Assembly: GCA_950097015.1 (NCBI GenBank)
Contig: CATNEN010000003.1
Location: 16,042,501-16,106,500, forward strand
Source of the DNA: Macrostomum hystrix
Taxonomy: Eukaryota > Platyhelminthes > Macrostomidae
Direction of reading: 5' to 3'
Length of the DNA: 64,000 nucleotides
Positions within the stretch are counted from its first letter, which is position 1, and each line of letters starts with the position of its first letter. Shown piece after piece: positions 35,001 through 44,879 of the stretch. A program made the translations under genes and the position numbers. Below the pieces are notes generated by a model. It did not search any database, was not told the DNA's origin, and worked only from the letters and a program-made list of their open reading frames with translations.

Positions 35001-38000
35001 ATTCTCTTCATTAACAAAATCAGAACCCTCCGTCTAGACTGACTGCCAACAACCTCCGCCCACAATACACTCCGATGTGCGAACAATGTGCGAAATCAGA
35101 GAGGCGGCCCTCTTTATCCTTGGCAGTCTCGCCGAGGCACTGTACACAGTTGAAACTGTACACAGAGGGAGATCAGAGAATATAATACTGTAGAGATGTA
35201 TTTCATAGAATACTGAATTATATCGCTATTTCACGAGAACCCAATGCTTTTTTACAATTGCCAGGCGGTAGAAATTTTATTATGTAAGTTTAATTCAAGT
35301 ATTGTGGCGAGTTGAGCCACGTAAAGGCGCACGAGGTAAAGGTCTTAAGTCTTAGCGGTGTACACTGGGCAGCCAGTCAACGCACAGCGTTCATGCACAT
35401 AGCGCCGGCCTTCCTGGCCGGGGTTGGGGTGGCTGCCGGAGCGCGCACGCGTGTGTGGCGCGATCGCCACAATATAATATTTAATTTTCTTGATATAAAG
35501 TACGAAACAAGTCTAAATTATTTTATTTCTAGCGACTAAGTGAAAAATTTAACTGTCGAAAATTAACTTACAAACATGTGATTTTTTTATTCTAGTAAAT
35601 CATTTTGAAGAAAAAAAGAAGAAAGTAAATGACAGTTTGATTAAAATAAATTTATAGTTTCAAACAATTGCTTTTGAAAGCATATGTTTTAACAAAAACA
35701 TATGTTTTCATGTGTTTCACATTAAACATATGTTTTTACAAATAAAGGGAAAAATGAAGGGATAAATGAAAGACTGGATGAATGGATAAATGAAGGAATG
35801 GATGAAGGGATAAATGAAGGAATGGATGAATGGATAAATAAAGGAACAAATAATGGGATAAATGAAAGACTGGATGAATGGAGATAAATTAAGGAATGGA
35901 AGGAACAAATGAAGGGATAAACGCAGATATGGAGGAAGAAATAGATAAGGTACAGGTTATAAGAAATACAATAAGATCAGTTCTGAACTCACAAACTAGA
36001 GCCACAGAGGCCTTGTACGGTGTAGCCATATTGCTGACGTGACACTGGAAATTCAACTTGGCGTCCTTGATCTCAGCAGCCTTGTCGCTGAGTTTAACAT
36101 AGGCGTGCGACATGCCAAATGTCTCCCTGTACTTCGGATATCCTTCCTGTAGCAGGGCGGTGTCAAAGTCGGTAATTCTTAAAGGCATGCTAGGATTATT
36201 CCTAGCCGAACAGATGGGCACTTCGTCGGTGGTTTGAATCAGAATTTCGGTCGGTATTGTCATCTCGCTGTGGATGGCTGGATCTGAAAATAAAATCATC
36301 GTAGGATAAGATTTTGCACTGTGCGAAATCAAGCATTTTTAGTGCTGTCTACAAGTATCTAGTACAGTTTCAGTACAGAATTTCAAAGTAGTTGAATCTA
36401 GTGCAGTCTAGCGAGAATCGACTGCAGTCCAGCAACAATTTAATGCAGTTTAGCAATAATCGAATGCATTACCTGTATATTAACTGACTTTTATTAGCTT
36501 CAGATTCTATCACATGTAATCTTTATTACGTGAATATTTTAATAGCGACCTGAAACATTCTGAAGATACTGCATAAAGATACTAGAACTAAAGTATAATA
36601 TTCCCTTAACAAAAAGCCGAGCTGCAACTATTGTGTAGGGCATTTAAAAGCTGTGTACTATCTATCTATCTATCTATATGCAGGGGGGCCCGGGGCACTT
36701 GTCGCACAAGCGACGGAGTGGCACGCCCCCAGACCGGCGAACTAGGCGCTTTTGCGCCCATCGCGCCGCCTCCCCTGAGCAGGCACCACACACAACAGCA
36801 CAGACCCAGCCGGGGAGGGCAGGAGGCACCCAGAATAGGCAGCAGTGTCCCCCACCCCAGACCCCACAACACAGACCAGACCAAGCTGCCAGGGCGGAAG
36901 GCTGAAAAGAAATCAGTCCTCAGGGGAGGCCGTGTGATGGGTGTACACTATCCAATCGCGCTGACGGAAGTCCAGAAAGCGTGCGGCGGTGTACACCCGC
37001 CCTCCAGCCACCCCCGCAAGGTCTCACGCCCCAGCGTCAACGCACACAACTCACACAATGCAGAACAGGCACACAGAAGGTAGGAGCGAAGCTATTATTT
37101 CAAGCTTTGATTGCACGAAATATGGTGCACCTCCGCCGGTCGCTACTGTCCAAACCCTCCCAACAAGTCCCGAAATTAATCGTGACTTGAAGGGTGAATC
37201 ATACTAGCGTCCTTTGGAGTGCGAGGCAGCGACGTTAGCCGCTGACCCACTCGACCCTAAAGATTTGTACAGCTTCTGTTGAAAAAAATTGAAATCCAAA
37301 CCTCTTGGTCAGAATTTGAAAGAGCTTATTACTTTGACTTGAAGATTCGAACCAACGACCCCACTCGACACTCACAAGCAGCCACTAGTAAAATCTGTTT
37401 TGTCTGCCTCTCGCCGAATCCGTTAAACACTTCGCAGCGGAAGTTAACAATCGGCTCTCTCGGCAATGTCTCGTGGAATTCCACCGCGTGGCCAACTGTG
37501 AGATTTGTGCGATTCTCTCGGCCGCTGATGCTCACTACGAAGCCGGGCTCCGGCGTGGCCTTTGGCGTCTCGCATTGGATTTTAATGCTGGTGCCAGCCG
37601 CCAGCTGGCAGATAAGACAGGTGGGGAGGTGGGGGAAACTCATCATTTGGTGTCAGCCGCCAGCTGGCAGATAAGTCAGGTTGGGAGCTGGGGCAAACTC
37701 ATCATTTGGTGTCAGCCGCCAGCTGGCAGATAAGACAGGTGAGGAGCTGGGAGAAACTCATCATTTGGTGTCAGCCGCCAGCTGGCAGATAAGACAGGTG
37801 GGTAAGAGTATCTGAGTTTGATGGTGTCAGTACATCTGTCCTGACTATCTTTAGGCAGTGAAACCACACTCACATTGTGCCTTGTATGTAACAGGAGTAA
37901 AGTCGGGACAGGGGGTAAGATATGAAGATGAGGGGGTGGAAAGTGATACAAACAGCTAGCCAATCAGAGACGAGGGAGAGGAGAGAGAAGTAAGGGTTAG

Positions 38001-41000
38001 CTAAGAAGTTGAACACATATAGGGATAGAGAATTAAAGCAGATGGAGCGAGCGAGTGTAAACTAACACAGAGCAAAGGGGCAAGTAATAACAGGTATCAC
38101 ACAAGCTCATTAATTTATCTCACCTCAGTTCCGTTGGCAATCTCAATGCTAGTTTCCATGCTGAGAATGCGGAATTCGCTTATCGGTGGAGTTTTATCGT
38201 CAACAGTTAGACGGACGTGCGAGGAGTTTTGGATAAATCTCCAGCTGCGGCCAAAATGCTCCACCTTGCAATAGTAATCTCCGTGCATGGTGTCTCGCTG
38301 TGCCAGGACGTCTTTGATAATCAAAGAATCGCATGTAGTTTCGTTTGTGTTGCATGCAGATAAATTACAATACTTGAAGATAAATTTCTTTTTCTGACAA
38401 TTGTACTGAACATCAGCAACTTTCTTCGTTCCAAGCATCAGAGTGTAGTAGACACCAATTGAATTGGTGTTTGGTGCCAGACCAGAGCAGTTGAAGCTAA
38501 CTCGATCGTCAGTGACGGCTAAACTTGGCTCCACCTTCAATGTCACTAGCGTTTTTTTAGCTGCAAATTTTGATTAAAAACCGAAGGAAAATTAGAATAA
38601 CAGAGCGAAACTCCTTTTGGGGATAAAACTCTCATCGCCCGAATTCCACAAATTATACTTAAACGATGCTAAGTGAACCCCCTGATCCTTAAATCAGGTG
38701 AACTCAATTTGACGACGACGATTTTTCAGGCCTGCCCTATTTGTAAGCACATTACCGCCAAGTCAGAGGTACAATGTGTTAACAAACTACATTTAAACTG
38801 CACGCCTCCATCCAACAAGTAAACTGTAAATTGTCATTTATCAAATCTAACTGACCCTCCTTAGTAGTAGCACATTACACTCTCCGCCCAGTCAGGGTGT
38901 GAATTTCAATAAATAAAATCGAACAGCCCAGTTCCTCTCCGCCCAGGGAGCGCTCATTCTCTTCATTAACAAAATCAGAACCCTCCGTCTAGACTGACTG
39001 CCAGCAACCTCCGCCCACAATACACTCCGATGTGCGAACAATGTGCGAAATCAGAGAGGCGGCCCTCTTTATCCTTGGCAGTCTCGCCGAGGCACTGTAC
39101 ACTGTTGAAAACAATTTAAGTCAGTCTATGAACAAGTGAATCAGTTTTAATTGACTGACAATGTTTTCTATCAGCCAAATATATAGCATATTGGATGTCT
39201 TTTTAATGCATCATAAGTACCGAATTTAACTGTTAAATAATTTACATGCATCAAATTTTAATTACAGAAATGCATTTGTTTTTAACAGATAATATTGCTA
39301 ATTCTCTTTAAATGATAAATCCCAACATCACACAAGGAAATTCAAACATTCTTTCATCCCATCTCAATCCTAAGATTTAATATACATTTTTAATATACAA
39401 GTTTTTTGTCTAAGGTTGTAATAAACATCATCAGCACAGCTGGCTTTTTCTTTAGTCTTGCAGCATCAGCAGCAGCAGCGGGCAGTTAAAAGTTAATTGC
39501 AAAACCTCAGCTGTTAGTATTTAGGCTAGCTGCATGGTATAGTGTGTTGTGCAGCTAATATACAGTACACAACAGTCCTACTTCCTCCAACCCCAATTCC
39601 TATCCTCCCTGTACCACTCATTCTTTTCCTTTACCTTGATTCTAGATATTCACCGCACGCAAACCCTTATTAAAAGTCCTTCTCTATCATGCAACAGAAG
39701 CAGTGCCAGCAGTACTAAACTGGTATGCACATGTACCACAAGCTGATACTGCCTATAATAATTTAGAATTGTAGTGATTATATTGACTTGATTGCAGCTG
39801 AGGTTAGATGAGTAAGTTCGGGGTGAGATTAGATCAGTTAGTCAAGGGTGAGATTAGATCAGTTAGTCAAGGGTGAGATTAGATCAGTTAGTCAAGGGTG
39901 AGATTAGATCAGTTATAGTCAAGGGGGTCTAGGGGGAGATTAGATCTGTTAGTCTAGGGGGGAGATTAGATCAGTCATTTAATGGTGAGATTAGATCAGT
40001 TAGTCAAGGGTGAGATTAGATCAGTTAGTCAAGGGTGAGATTAGATCAGTTAGTCAAGGGTGAGATTAGATCAGTCAGTCTAAGGTAAGATCAGATCAGT
40101 TAGTCAAGGGTGAGATTAGATCAGTAAGTTTCGGGTGAGATTAGACCAGTCATTTAAGGGTGAGATTAGGTCAGTCAGTCTAAGGTAAGATCAGATCAGT
40201 TAGTCAAGGGTGAGATTATATCTGTTAGTCTAGGGGCGAGATTAGATCAGTTAGTCAAGGGTGAGATTAGATCAGTTAGTCAAGGGTGAGATTAGATATG
40301 TTAAAAGTAATATTATAACTAACATGTTTAGTTGATAACAGTGCTGTGAGTTTCGATATTAATTTTTATTAATCTTAAGCAGAAGAGAATCCATTATGTG
40401 TATAAATCTTTAACGAGTACATAAATACCCTGCTAAGAATGAATATATTTGAAACTATTTCCACCTATTGAATTCAGATTCTCTTTTATTCATATCTGCA
40501 AATCTTCGTATCATAAGATAGAGTTGACATTTGGAAAAGAGAAATGAGTTTCAGGAAATAATTCCTAAGACAAATGGTTTTTTATGTATTGTTCTTGACA
40601 ACTGAAGGATTTATAAATGTTCGAAAATGTTCGCTAGCAGTGAACGTGTCAATCTCACAATTTATTCTCATTCTAAAGAATTGATTCCCTTAGGGAGAAT
40701 AGGAGCCACATAAGCCATATGAGGCATGCAGATGAAGCGTAGAAGCTGGGAAGAGGGAAAATCGATAAAACCGGGATGCTTTTGGTGGGCTCGGTGGAAA
40801 AGACCAGATGGGAGACAGAATTGAAGGCATAGATCAGTGTTACAAAAGTGCAGGCTGCCCACAATAAGAAGGATAGCTCAGGCTGACTGCTCAGAATATC
40901 ATTATTTCAGCATTCATCAGATGTCAGAGAGGGATATCAGAGAACAGAATACTGGAAAAGGAAAAGGGATAATTGAAAGGATAGTCGAAGGAATATGGGA

Positions 41001-43633
41001 ATAGAAAAAAGGAAAAAATAAAGAAACATATGATAAATGAAGGAATGGACGAAGGGATAACTGAAGAAATGGATGAAGAGATAAATGAAGGAATGGATGA
41101 AGGGATAAATGAAGGAATGGATGAAGGGATAAATGAAGGAATGGATGAAGGGATAAATGAAGGAATGGATGAAGGGATAAATGAAGGAATGGATGAAGGG
41201 ATAAATGAAGGAATGGATGAAGGGATAAATGAAGGAATGGATGAAGGGATAAATGAAGGAATGGATGAATGGATAAATAAAGGAACAGATAATGGGATAA
41301 ATGAAAGACTGGATGAATGGAGATAAATTAAGGAATGGAAGGAACAAATGAAGGGATAAACGCAGATATGGAGGAAGAAATAGATAAGGTACAGGTTATA
41401 AGAAATACAATAAGATCAGTTCTGAACTCACAAACTAGAGCCACAGAGGCCTTGTACGGTGTAGCCATATTGCTGACGTGACACTGGAAATTCAACTTGG
41501 CGTCCTTGATCTCAGCAGCCTTGTCGCTGAGTTTAACATAGGCGTGCGACATGCCAAGTGTCTCCCTGTACTTCGGATATCCTTCCTGTAGCAGGGCGGT
41601 GTCAAAGTCGGTAATTCTTAAAGGCATGCTAGGATTATTCCTAGCCGAACAGATGGGCACTTCGTCGGTGGTTTGAATCAGAATTTCGGTCGGTATTGTC
41701 ATCTCGCTGTGGATGGCTGGATCTGAAAATAAAATCATCGTAGGATAAGATTTTGCACTGTGCGAAATCAAGCATTTTTAGTGCTGTCTACAAGTATCAA
41801 GTACAGTTTCAGTACAGAATTTCAAAGTAGTTGAATCTAGTGCAGTCTAGCGAGAATCAACTGCAGTCTAGCAAGAATCTATTGCAGTCTAGCAAGAATC
41901 TAATGCAGTCTAGCAAGAATCTAATGCAGTCTAGCAAGAATCTATTGCAGTCTAGCAAGAATCTATTGCAGTCTAGCAAGAATCTACCGCAGTTTAGCAA
42001 GAATCTACCGCAGTCTAGCAAGAATCTATTGCAGTCTAGCAATAATCTATCGCATTACCTGTACCTGTATATTACCTGACTATTATTAGCTTCAGATTCT
42101 ATCACATGTCATCTTTATTACATTACATTATTACATACTTGGCCTGAGAATCGAACTCCCAACCACTTGGTGAGAATTTGAAAGAGCTTATTACTTTAAC
42201 TTGAAGATTCGAACCAGCGACCCCACTCGACACTTACAAGTAGCCAGTAGTACAATCTGTTTTGTCTGCCTCTCGCCGAATCCGTTAAACACTTCGCATC
42301 GGAAGTTAACAATCGGCTCTCTTGGCAATGTCTCGTGGAATTCCACCGCGTGGCCAACTGTGAGATTTGTGCGATTCTCTCGGCCGCTGATGCTCACTAC
42401 GAAGCCGGGCTCTGGTGTGACCTTTGGCGTCTCGCATTGGATTTTAATGCTGGTGTTAGCCGCATGCTGGCAGATAAGACAGGTGGGGAGGTGGGGGAAA
42501 CTCATCATTTGGTGTTAGCCGCCAGCTGGCAGATAAGTCAGGTTGGGAGCTGGGGCAAACTCATCATTTGGTGTCAGCCGCCAGCTGGCAGATAAGACAG
42601 GTGGGTAAGAGTATCTGAGTTTGATGGTGTCAGTACATCTGTCCTGACTATCTTTAGGCAGTGAAACCACACTCACATTGTGCCTTGTATGTAACAGGAG
42701 TAAAGTCGGGACAGGGGGTAAGATATGAAGATGAGGGGGTGGAAAGTGATACAAACAGCTAGCCAATCAGAGACGAGGGAGAGGAGAGAGAAGTAAGGGT
42801 TAGCTAAGAAGTTGAACACATATAGGGATAGAGAATTAAAGCAGATGGAGCGAGCGAGTGTAAACTAACACAGAGCAAAGGGGCAAGTAATAACAGGTAT
42901 CACACAAGCTCATTAATTTATCTCACCTCAGTTCCGTTGGCAATCGCAATGCTAGTTTCCTTGTTGAGAATGCGGAATTCGCTTATTGGTGGAGTTTTAT
43001 CGCCAACAGTTAGACGGACAGGCGAGGATGTTGGAAATTGGATAATGCTATGTCTCTGGCTAAGATGCTCCACCTTGCAATAGTAATCTCCCTGCATGGT
43101 GTCTCGCTGTGCCAAGATGTCTTTGATAATCAAAGAATCGCATGTAGTTTCATCTGTGTTGCATTCAGCTAATTTACAATTCTTATCGATTATTCTATTT
43201 TCCTGACAATTGTACTGAACCTCAGCAAAGTTATTAGTTCCAAGCATCAGAGTGTAGTAGACAGCAACTAAATTGGTTTGAGCCGGACAAGAGCAGGTGA
43301 AGCTAACTCGACTGCCAGTGAGGGCTAAGCTTGGCTCCACCTTCAATGTCACTTGCTGACTTGAGGAGCCTAAATTTATAACAAGTTATGATCATTAATT
43401 GATCAATAGAAAATCGAAAAATGTATACAGGCATATTCTTTTTATTATTTCACAAGCTAGAACTAAGAATATTAATTGTCTTCCTGACCATAATAAATGA
43501 TATCACATTCATGATGATGAGTTCATGACATTCATTCTTTGTTATGACTGGCCAATTAATAAAAATCTGACTCACTTTTAAGTACAGCAAATGACATAAC
43601 TGTCACCAAAATACACCTTGTAAGCAGAGACAT
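28931..43633 (-). CDS. Nine-Ig-domain single-pass membrane receptor, multi-exon
   Basis: Eleven coding exons (minus strand): signal peptide 43633-43576; triplet A 43369-42927, 42466-42238, 41722-41432; triplet B 38560-38124, 37604-37376, 36283-35993; triplet C 34607-34171, 33655-33427, 31741-31451; membrane exon 29049-28931. Every junction has GT and AG. Phases run 1, then 0-1-1 in each triplet, so all exons fuse in frame: 3,054 nt, 1,017 residues. Each triplet encodes a V-like domain (GDYYCKVE), a second Ig-like domain (FRCEVFNGFGE) and a third with cysteines in EVPICSARNN and LNFQCHVSN. The membrane span is about residues 987-1011, followed by a very short basic tail, so signalling would need a partner. 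Family: Ig superfamily; immune or allorecognition use is inference. The alternative, three separate genes, is less likely because signal-peptide and membrane exons occur only once. Confidence 0.75.
29205..30160. repeat. Intron segment directly duplicated at 34770-35735
   Basis: About 950 bp nearly identical to 34770-35735. The first 400 bp also match 38730-39105. It is the intron part of the duplicated exon-triplet unit. The CTCCGCCCA-type motifs here are noncoding, and the 75-codon frame at 29742 is identical in both copies but lies in an intron and is probably not a gene. Confidence 0.85.
29731..29903. mobile_element. 173-bp GC-rich insert with 10-bp TIRs (MITE or solo LTR)
   Basis: ATTGTGGCGA at the left and TCGCCACAAT at the right are exact inverted repeats. 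The body is GC-rich in an AT-rich intron. Reading from TG (29733) to CA (29901), it could equally be a short solo LTR; no clear target duplication decides. An identical copy is at 35301-35473. Confidence 0.5.
30187..31335. repeat. 24-bp minisatellite, about 47 units, in the last Ig intron
   Basis: Unit GGAATGGATGAAGGGATAAATGAA with few variants; a super-period is visible. Because 24 is a multiple of 3, long open frames occur on both strands; these are not genes. Homologous introns hold about 12 units (41031-41322) and about 5 units (35752-35885). Confidence 0.95.
31451..34607 (-). CDS. Ig exon triplet C
   Basis: Exons 34607-34171 (Ig1), 33655-33427 (Ig2) and 31741-31451 (Ig3), of 437, 229 and 291 nt. 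Ig1C differs from Ig1B at only a few residues (for example GDKTPP against DDKTPP). Ig3C is identical in predicted protein to Ig3A. The Ig2-Ig3 intron is swollen by a 21-bp minisatellite and about 450 bp of extra sequence. Confidence 0.8.
31845..32770. repeat. 21-bp minisatellite, about 44 units, in intron Ig2C-Ig3C
   Basis: Unit TCTAGCAAGAATCTATTGCAG, with variants alternating TTGCCG, TTGTCG and CTGCAG. The open frames on both strands follow from the 21-bp period and are not genes. The same array has about 10 units at 41838-42050 and three or four at 36391-36470. Confidence 0.95.
33640..33850 (-). repeat. Splice-acceptor tandem repeat, four copies (triplet C)
   Basis: A 59-bp unit with TGCCAGCTGGCGGCTG at its core is repeated at about 33651, 33710, 33769 and 33828. 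On the minus strand every unit holds a pyrimidine tract and CCAG acceptor. The last unit supplies the real exon start (33655). Use of an upstream copy would add 59 nt or its multiple and meet TGA TGA at once. Confidence 0.85.
34770..35735. repeat. Second copy of the duplicated intron segment
   Basis: Nearly identical to 29205-30160, including the 173-bp TIR insert at 35301-35473. It lies in the intron between Ig3B and Ig1C. Confidence 0.85.
35301..35473. mobile_element. Second copy of the 173-bp TIR insert
   Basis: Same as 29731-29903, duplicated with its surroundings rather than inserted independently. Confidence 0.5.
35752..35885. repeat. 24-bp minisatellite, short allele-like copy
   Basis: About five units of the repeat at 30187-31335, in the matching intron position after Ig3B. 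Confidence 0.85.
35993..38560 (-). CDS. Ig exon triplet B
   Basis: Exons 38560-38124, 37604-37376 and 36283-35993 (437, 229, 291 nt). Entry at 38560 follows TTTGCAG, as in copy C and the membrane exon. Ig3B differs from Ig3A and Ig3C at one residue (Phe for Leu). Near its end Ig2B has ILLVAA where the others have IVLLAT. The Ig2-Ig3 intron carries the SINE-like insert 36658-37262. Confidence 0.8.
36391..36470. repeat. 21-bp minisatellite, minimal copy
   Basis: Three or four units of the repeat at 31845-32770, in the matching intron of triplet B. Confidence 0.8.
36658..37262 (-). mobile_element. Long GC-rich SINE-like insert with tRNA-like head and (GATA)n tail
   Basis: Read on the minus strand, it starts with GGGTCGAGTGGGTCAGCGG, similar to a tRNA A box, and continues through a GC-rich body that includes GCGGGTGTACACCGCCGC. 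It ends in (GATA)n at 36680-36658. Triplets A and C lack it at the homologous place, where the flanks AAAGCTGTGTA and TTGTACAGC adjoin. A SINE or a 5'-truncated LINE with a simple-repeat tail both fit. The body encodes nothing recognisable. Confidence 0.55.
37590..37805 (-). repeat. Splice-acceptor tandem repeat, four copies (triplet B)
   Basis: Same 59-bp unit as in triplet C, four copies; the exon starts at 37604. Confidence 0.85.
38730..39800. other. Intron between Ig3A and Ig1B, proximal part
   Basis: 38730-39105 is a third copy of the start of the duplicated intron segment. From 39106 the sequence departs from the other copies. 39106-39800 is AT-rich with no recognised gene or repeat. 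Confidence 0.5.
39810..40310. repeat. 25-bp minisatellite, about 20 units
   Basis: Unit TCAGTTAGTCAAGGGTGAGATTAGA with variants such as TCAGTCATTTAATGG. It occurs only in this intron. Confidence 0.95.
40311..41030. other. Intron sequence, nothing recognised
   Basis: AT-rich, no gene. Similarity to the intron after Ig3C resumes near 40920 (GAGGGATATCAGAGAA). Confidence 0.4.
41031..41322. repeat. 24-bp minisatellite, about 12 units
   Basis: Same unit as 30187-31335, in the intron after Ig3A. Confidence 0.95.
41432..43369 (-). CDS. Ig exon triplet A
   Basis: Exons 43369-42927 (443 nt), 42466-42238 (229) and 41722-41432 (291). Ig1A begins with SSSQQVTLKVEP, as in the plus-strand gene, and is the most divergent Ig1 copy. 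Changes cluster in patches (around CSCPAQTNLVA, NNFAEVQ, ENRIIDKNCKLAEC, SQRHSIIQ), while CDSLIIKD.LAQRDTM and DKTPPISEFRILN are unchanged. Ig2A starts HAANTSIKI instead of LAAGTSIKI. Its donor is GTAAGT rather than GTGAGT. Confidence 0.8.
41838..42050. repeat. 21-bp minisatellite, about 10 units
   Basis: Same unit as 31845-32770, in intron Ig2A-Ig3A. Confidence 0.95.
42455..42600 (-). repeat. Splice-acceptor tandem repeat, three copies (triplet A)
   Basis: The 59-bp unit again, three copies. The exon-proximal one has changed to CCAGCATGCGGCT. Confidence 0.85.
43576..43633 (-). CDS. Signal-peptide exon of the Ig receptor
   Basis: ATG at 43633-43631, then MSLLTRCILVTVMSFAVLK, a short hydrophobic leader, ending in phase 1 before GTGAGT. 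It matches exon 1 of the plus-strand gene at all but four of 19 residues. It is the only leader exon on this strand. No TATA box is evident upstream. Confidence 0.8.
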
Positions 43634-44006
43634 GCCGAGTTGCTTGATTACGTCCTTAATTTAGTTTTTGTGATTTTTAGTACGGCTGAAAAAAGAGAAA
43701 TATACAGTAGGAATGGGCAAATGCAAAATAGAAATGAAAATGACAAAATTACTCCATTAGAATTCATTCCGTAGCCTATATTGCTTTATGGTAGCATATA
43801 TTATCAGTGTCCGAGCGGCAAGACGCTTATTCTCTGTTATGGATATGATTATTTCATACGAATAACTCTATGCTGTGCACTGGTTTAACACTTTATTTAC
43901 ACATTGACTTTACACAGTCTTACTCAGGCTTCCAGTGGATCGGAGGGTATCAGTTACCCACACATACAGAATACTAATCACTCTTATATTTTTGCCTAAT
44001 GCCGGG

Positions 44007-44593
44007 TCAAACTTTCAACCTCTGGGGCTGTGGGCGATCCAACCGGGCGTACGCGATGACCAGCATGTACTTCTTTATAAGTTGGACCAGCTGCTCCATG
44101 ACGGCCAAGAAATTGCCACCCGGGCCATCTTTCGGCGGCTGACTGCCATTGGTCGACTGCTGCTGCTGCTGCTGCTGTGACGGCTGTAGCGGCTGTTGCT
44201 GCAGCGGCTGCTGCGGCGGCTGCTGCTGTTGCAGCTGCTGATGCGGCTTCTGCTCAGGGTGCTGTCGTGGGCTACAGACTCGTGGGGTACATAGCCCTCG
44301 GGACCAGACTGCTCTTCCGGAAGTTTCCGCGTCATCGGCTTTGCAGCGATTGGCCGGTAAGCCGGCAGAGGGCCGAAGGCTTCTGTCCAGAGGGCTTCGG
44401 ACATTGGCCAGTCGTGGCTCGGTGCGCTGGCGCAGCGGAGTCTCCGGCTGCTGCTCATTTTGCTGTTCAGCGACGATCGGCGAATCTTCCATGGCTTCTT
44501 CTGACTCACCGAACTTACAGGAGGCAGACCAATCGTAATCGCCTCTAGCATGCGGTCGAACTCCTTCGTATCAACAGCGTCAAAATTCTCCAT
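44007..44593 (-). pseudogene. gag-like retroelement 5' fragment
   Basis: The minus-strand ATG at 44593 opens MENFDAVDTKEFDRMLEAI. After about 27 codons, near 44510, the protein-like sequence moves to another frame (EEAMEDSPIVAEQQNEQQPE). It continues through a glutamine-rich run (about 44240-44160) to GPGGNFLAVMEQLVQLIKKY and a stop at 44007. A TATA box lies 80 bp upstream. This fits the N-terminal part of a gag protein from an LTR or DIRS element, frameshifted and cut off. The family is not certain. It replaces sequence found at the matching place in the other arm. Confidence 0.4.
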
Positions 44594-44670
44594 TGCTCGG
44601 ACTTTTTCTCTGCTCTCAGAACGAAATGATTTTGCTCTTATTTCTGCTCCTCTTCGTTCCCAGTGTTTCT

Positions 44671-44680
44671 CTATTTATAG
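44671..44680 (-). promoter_or_regulatory. TATA box of the gag-like fragment
   Basis: CTATAAATAG on the minus strand, 78 bp before the ATG at 44593. Confidence 0.45.
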
Positions 44681-44719
44681 GTGACAAAGCAGGTGTCGGA
44701 TTTTATTCATCAGATTTCA

Positions 44720-44739
44720 TAACCCCTACCTAGGGGTTA
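44720..44739. other. 9-bp palindrome upstream of the TATA box
   Basis: TAACCCCTA, spacer CC, TAGGGGTTA. It could be a dimeric factor site or a hairpin. Confidence 0.6.
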
Positions 44740-44879
44740 ACTATCCAATAGCGCTTGACTTCCTCGTCAGAAGCAGTCGTCAGAAAAGTATGTTCTAGCT
44801 GCTGCTAGTTCTAACTGAATGATGAAGCAGCTCGTCAAAAAATTATGTTCTAGCTGCTGTTAGCATCCTGTTGCGCTAA

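Noticed and set aside
44177-44548. Plus-strand alanine-rich frame opposite the gag-like fragment
   Set aside because: It is the complement of a glutamine CAG-rich run; the minus strand has the TATA box and the more protein-like sequence.
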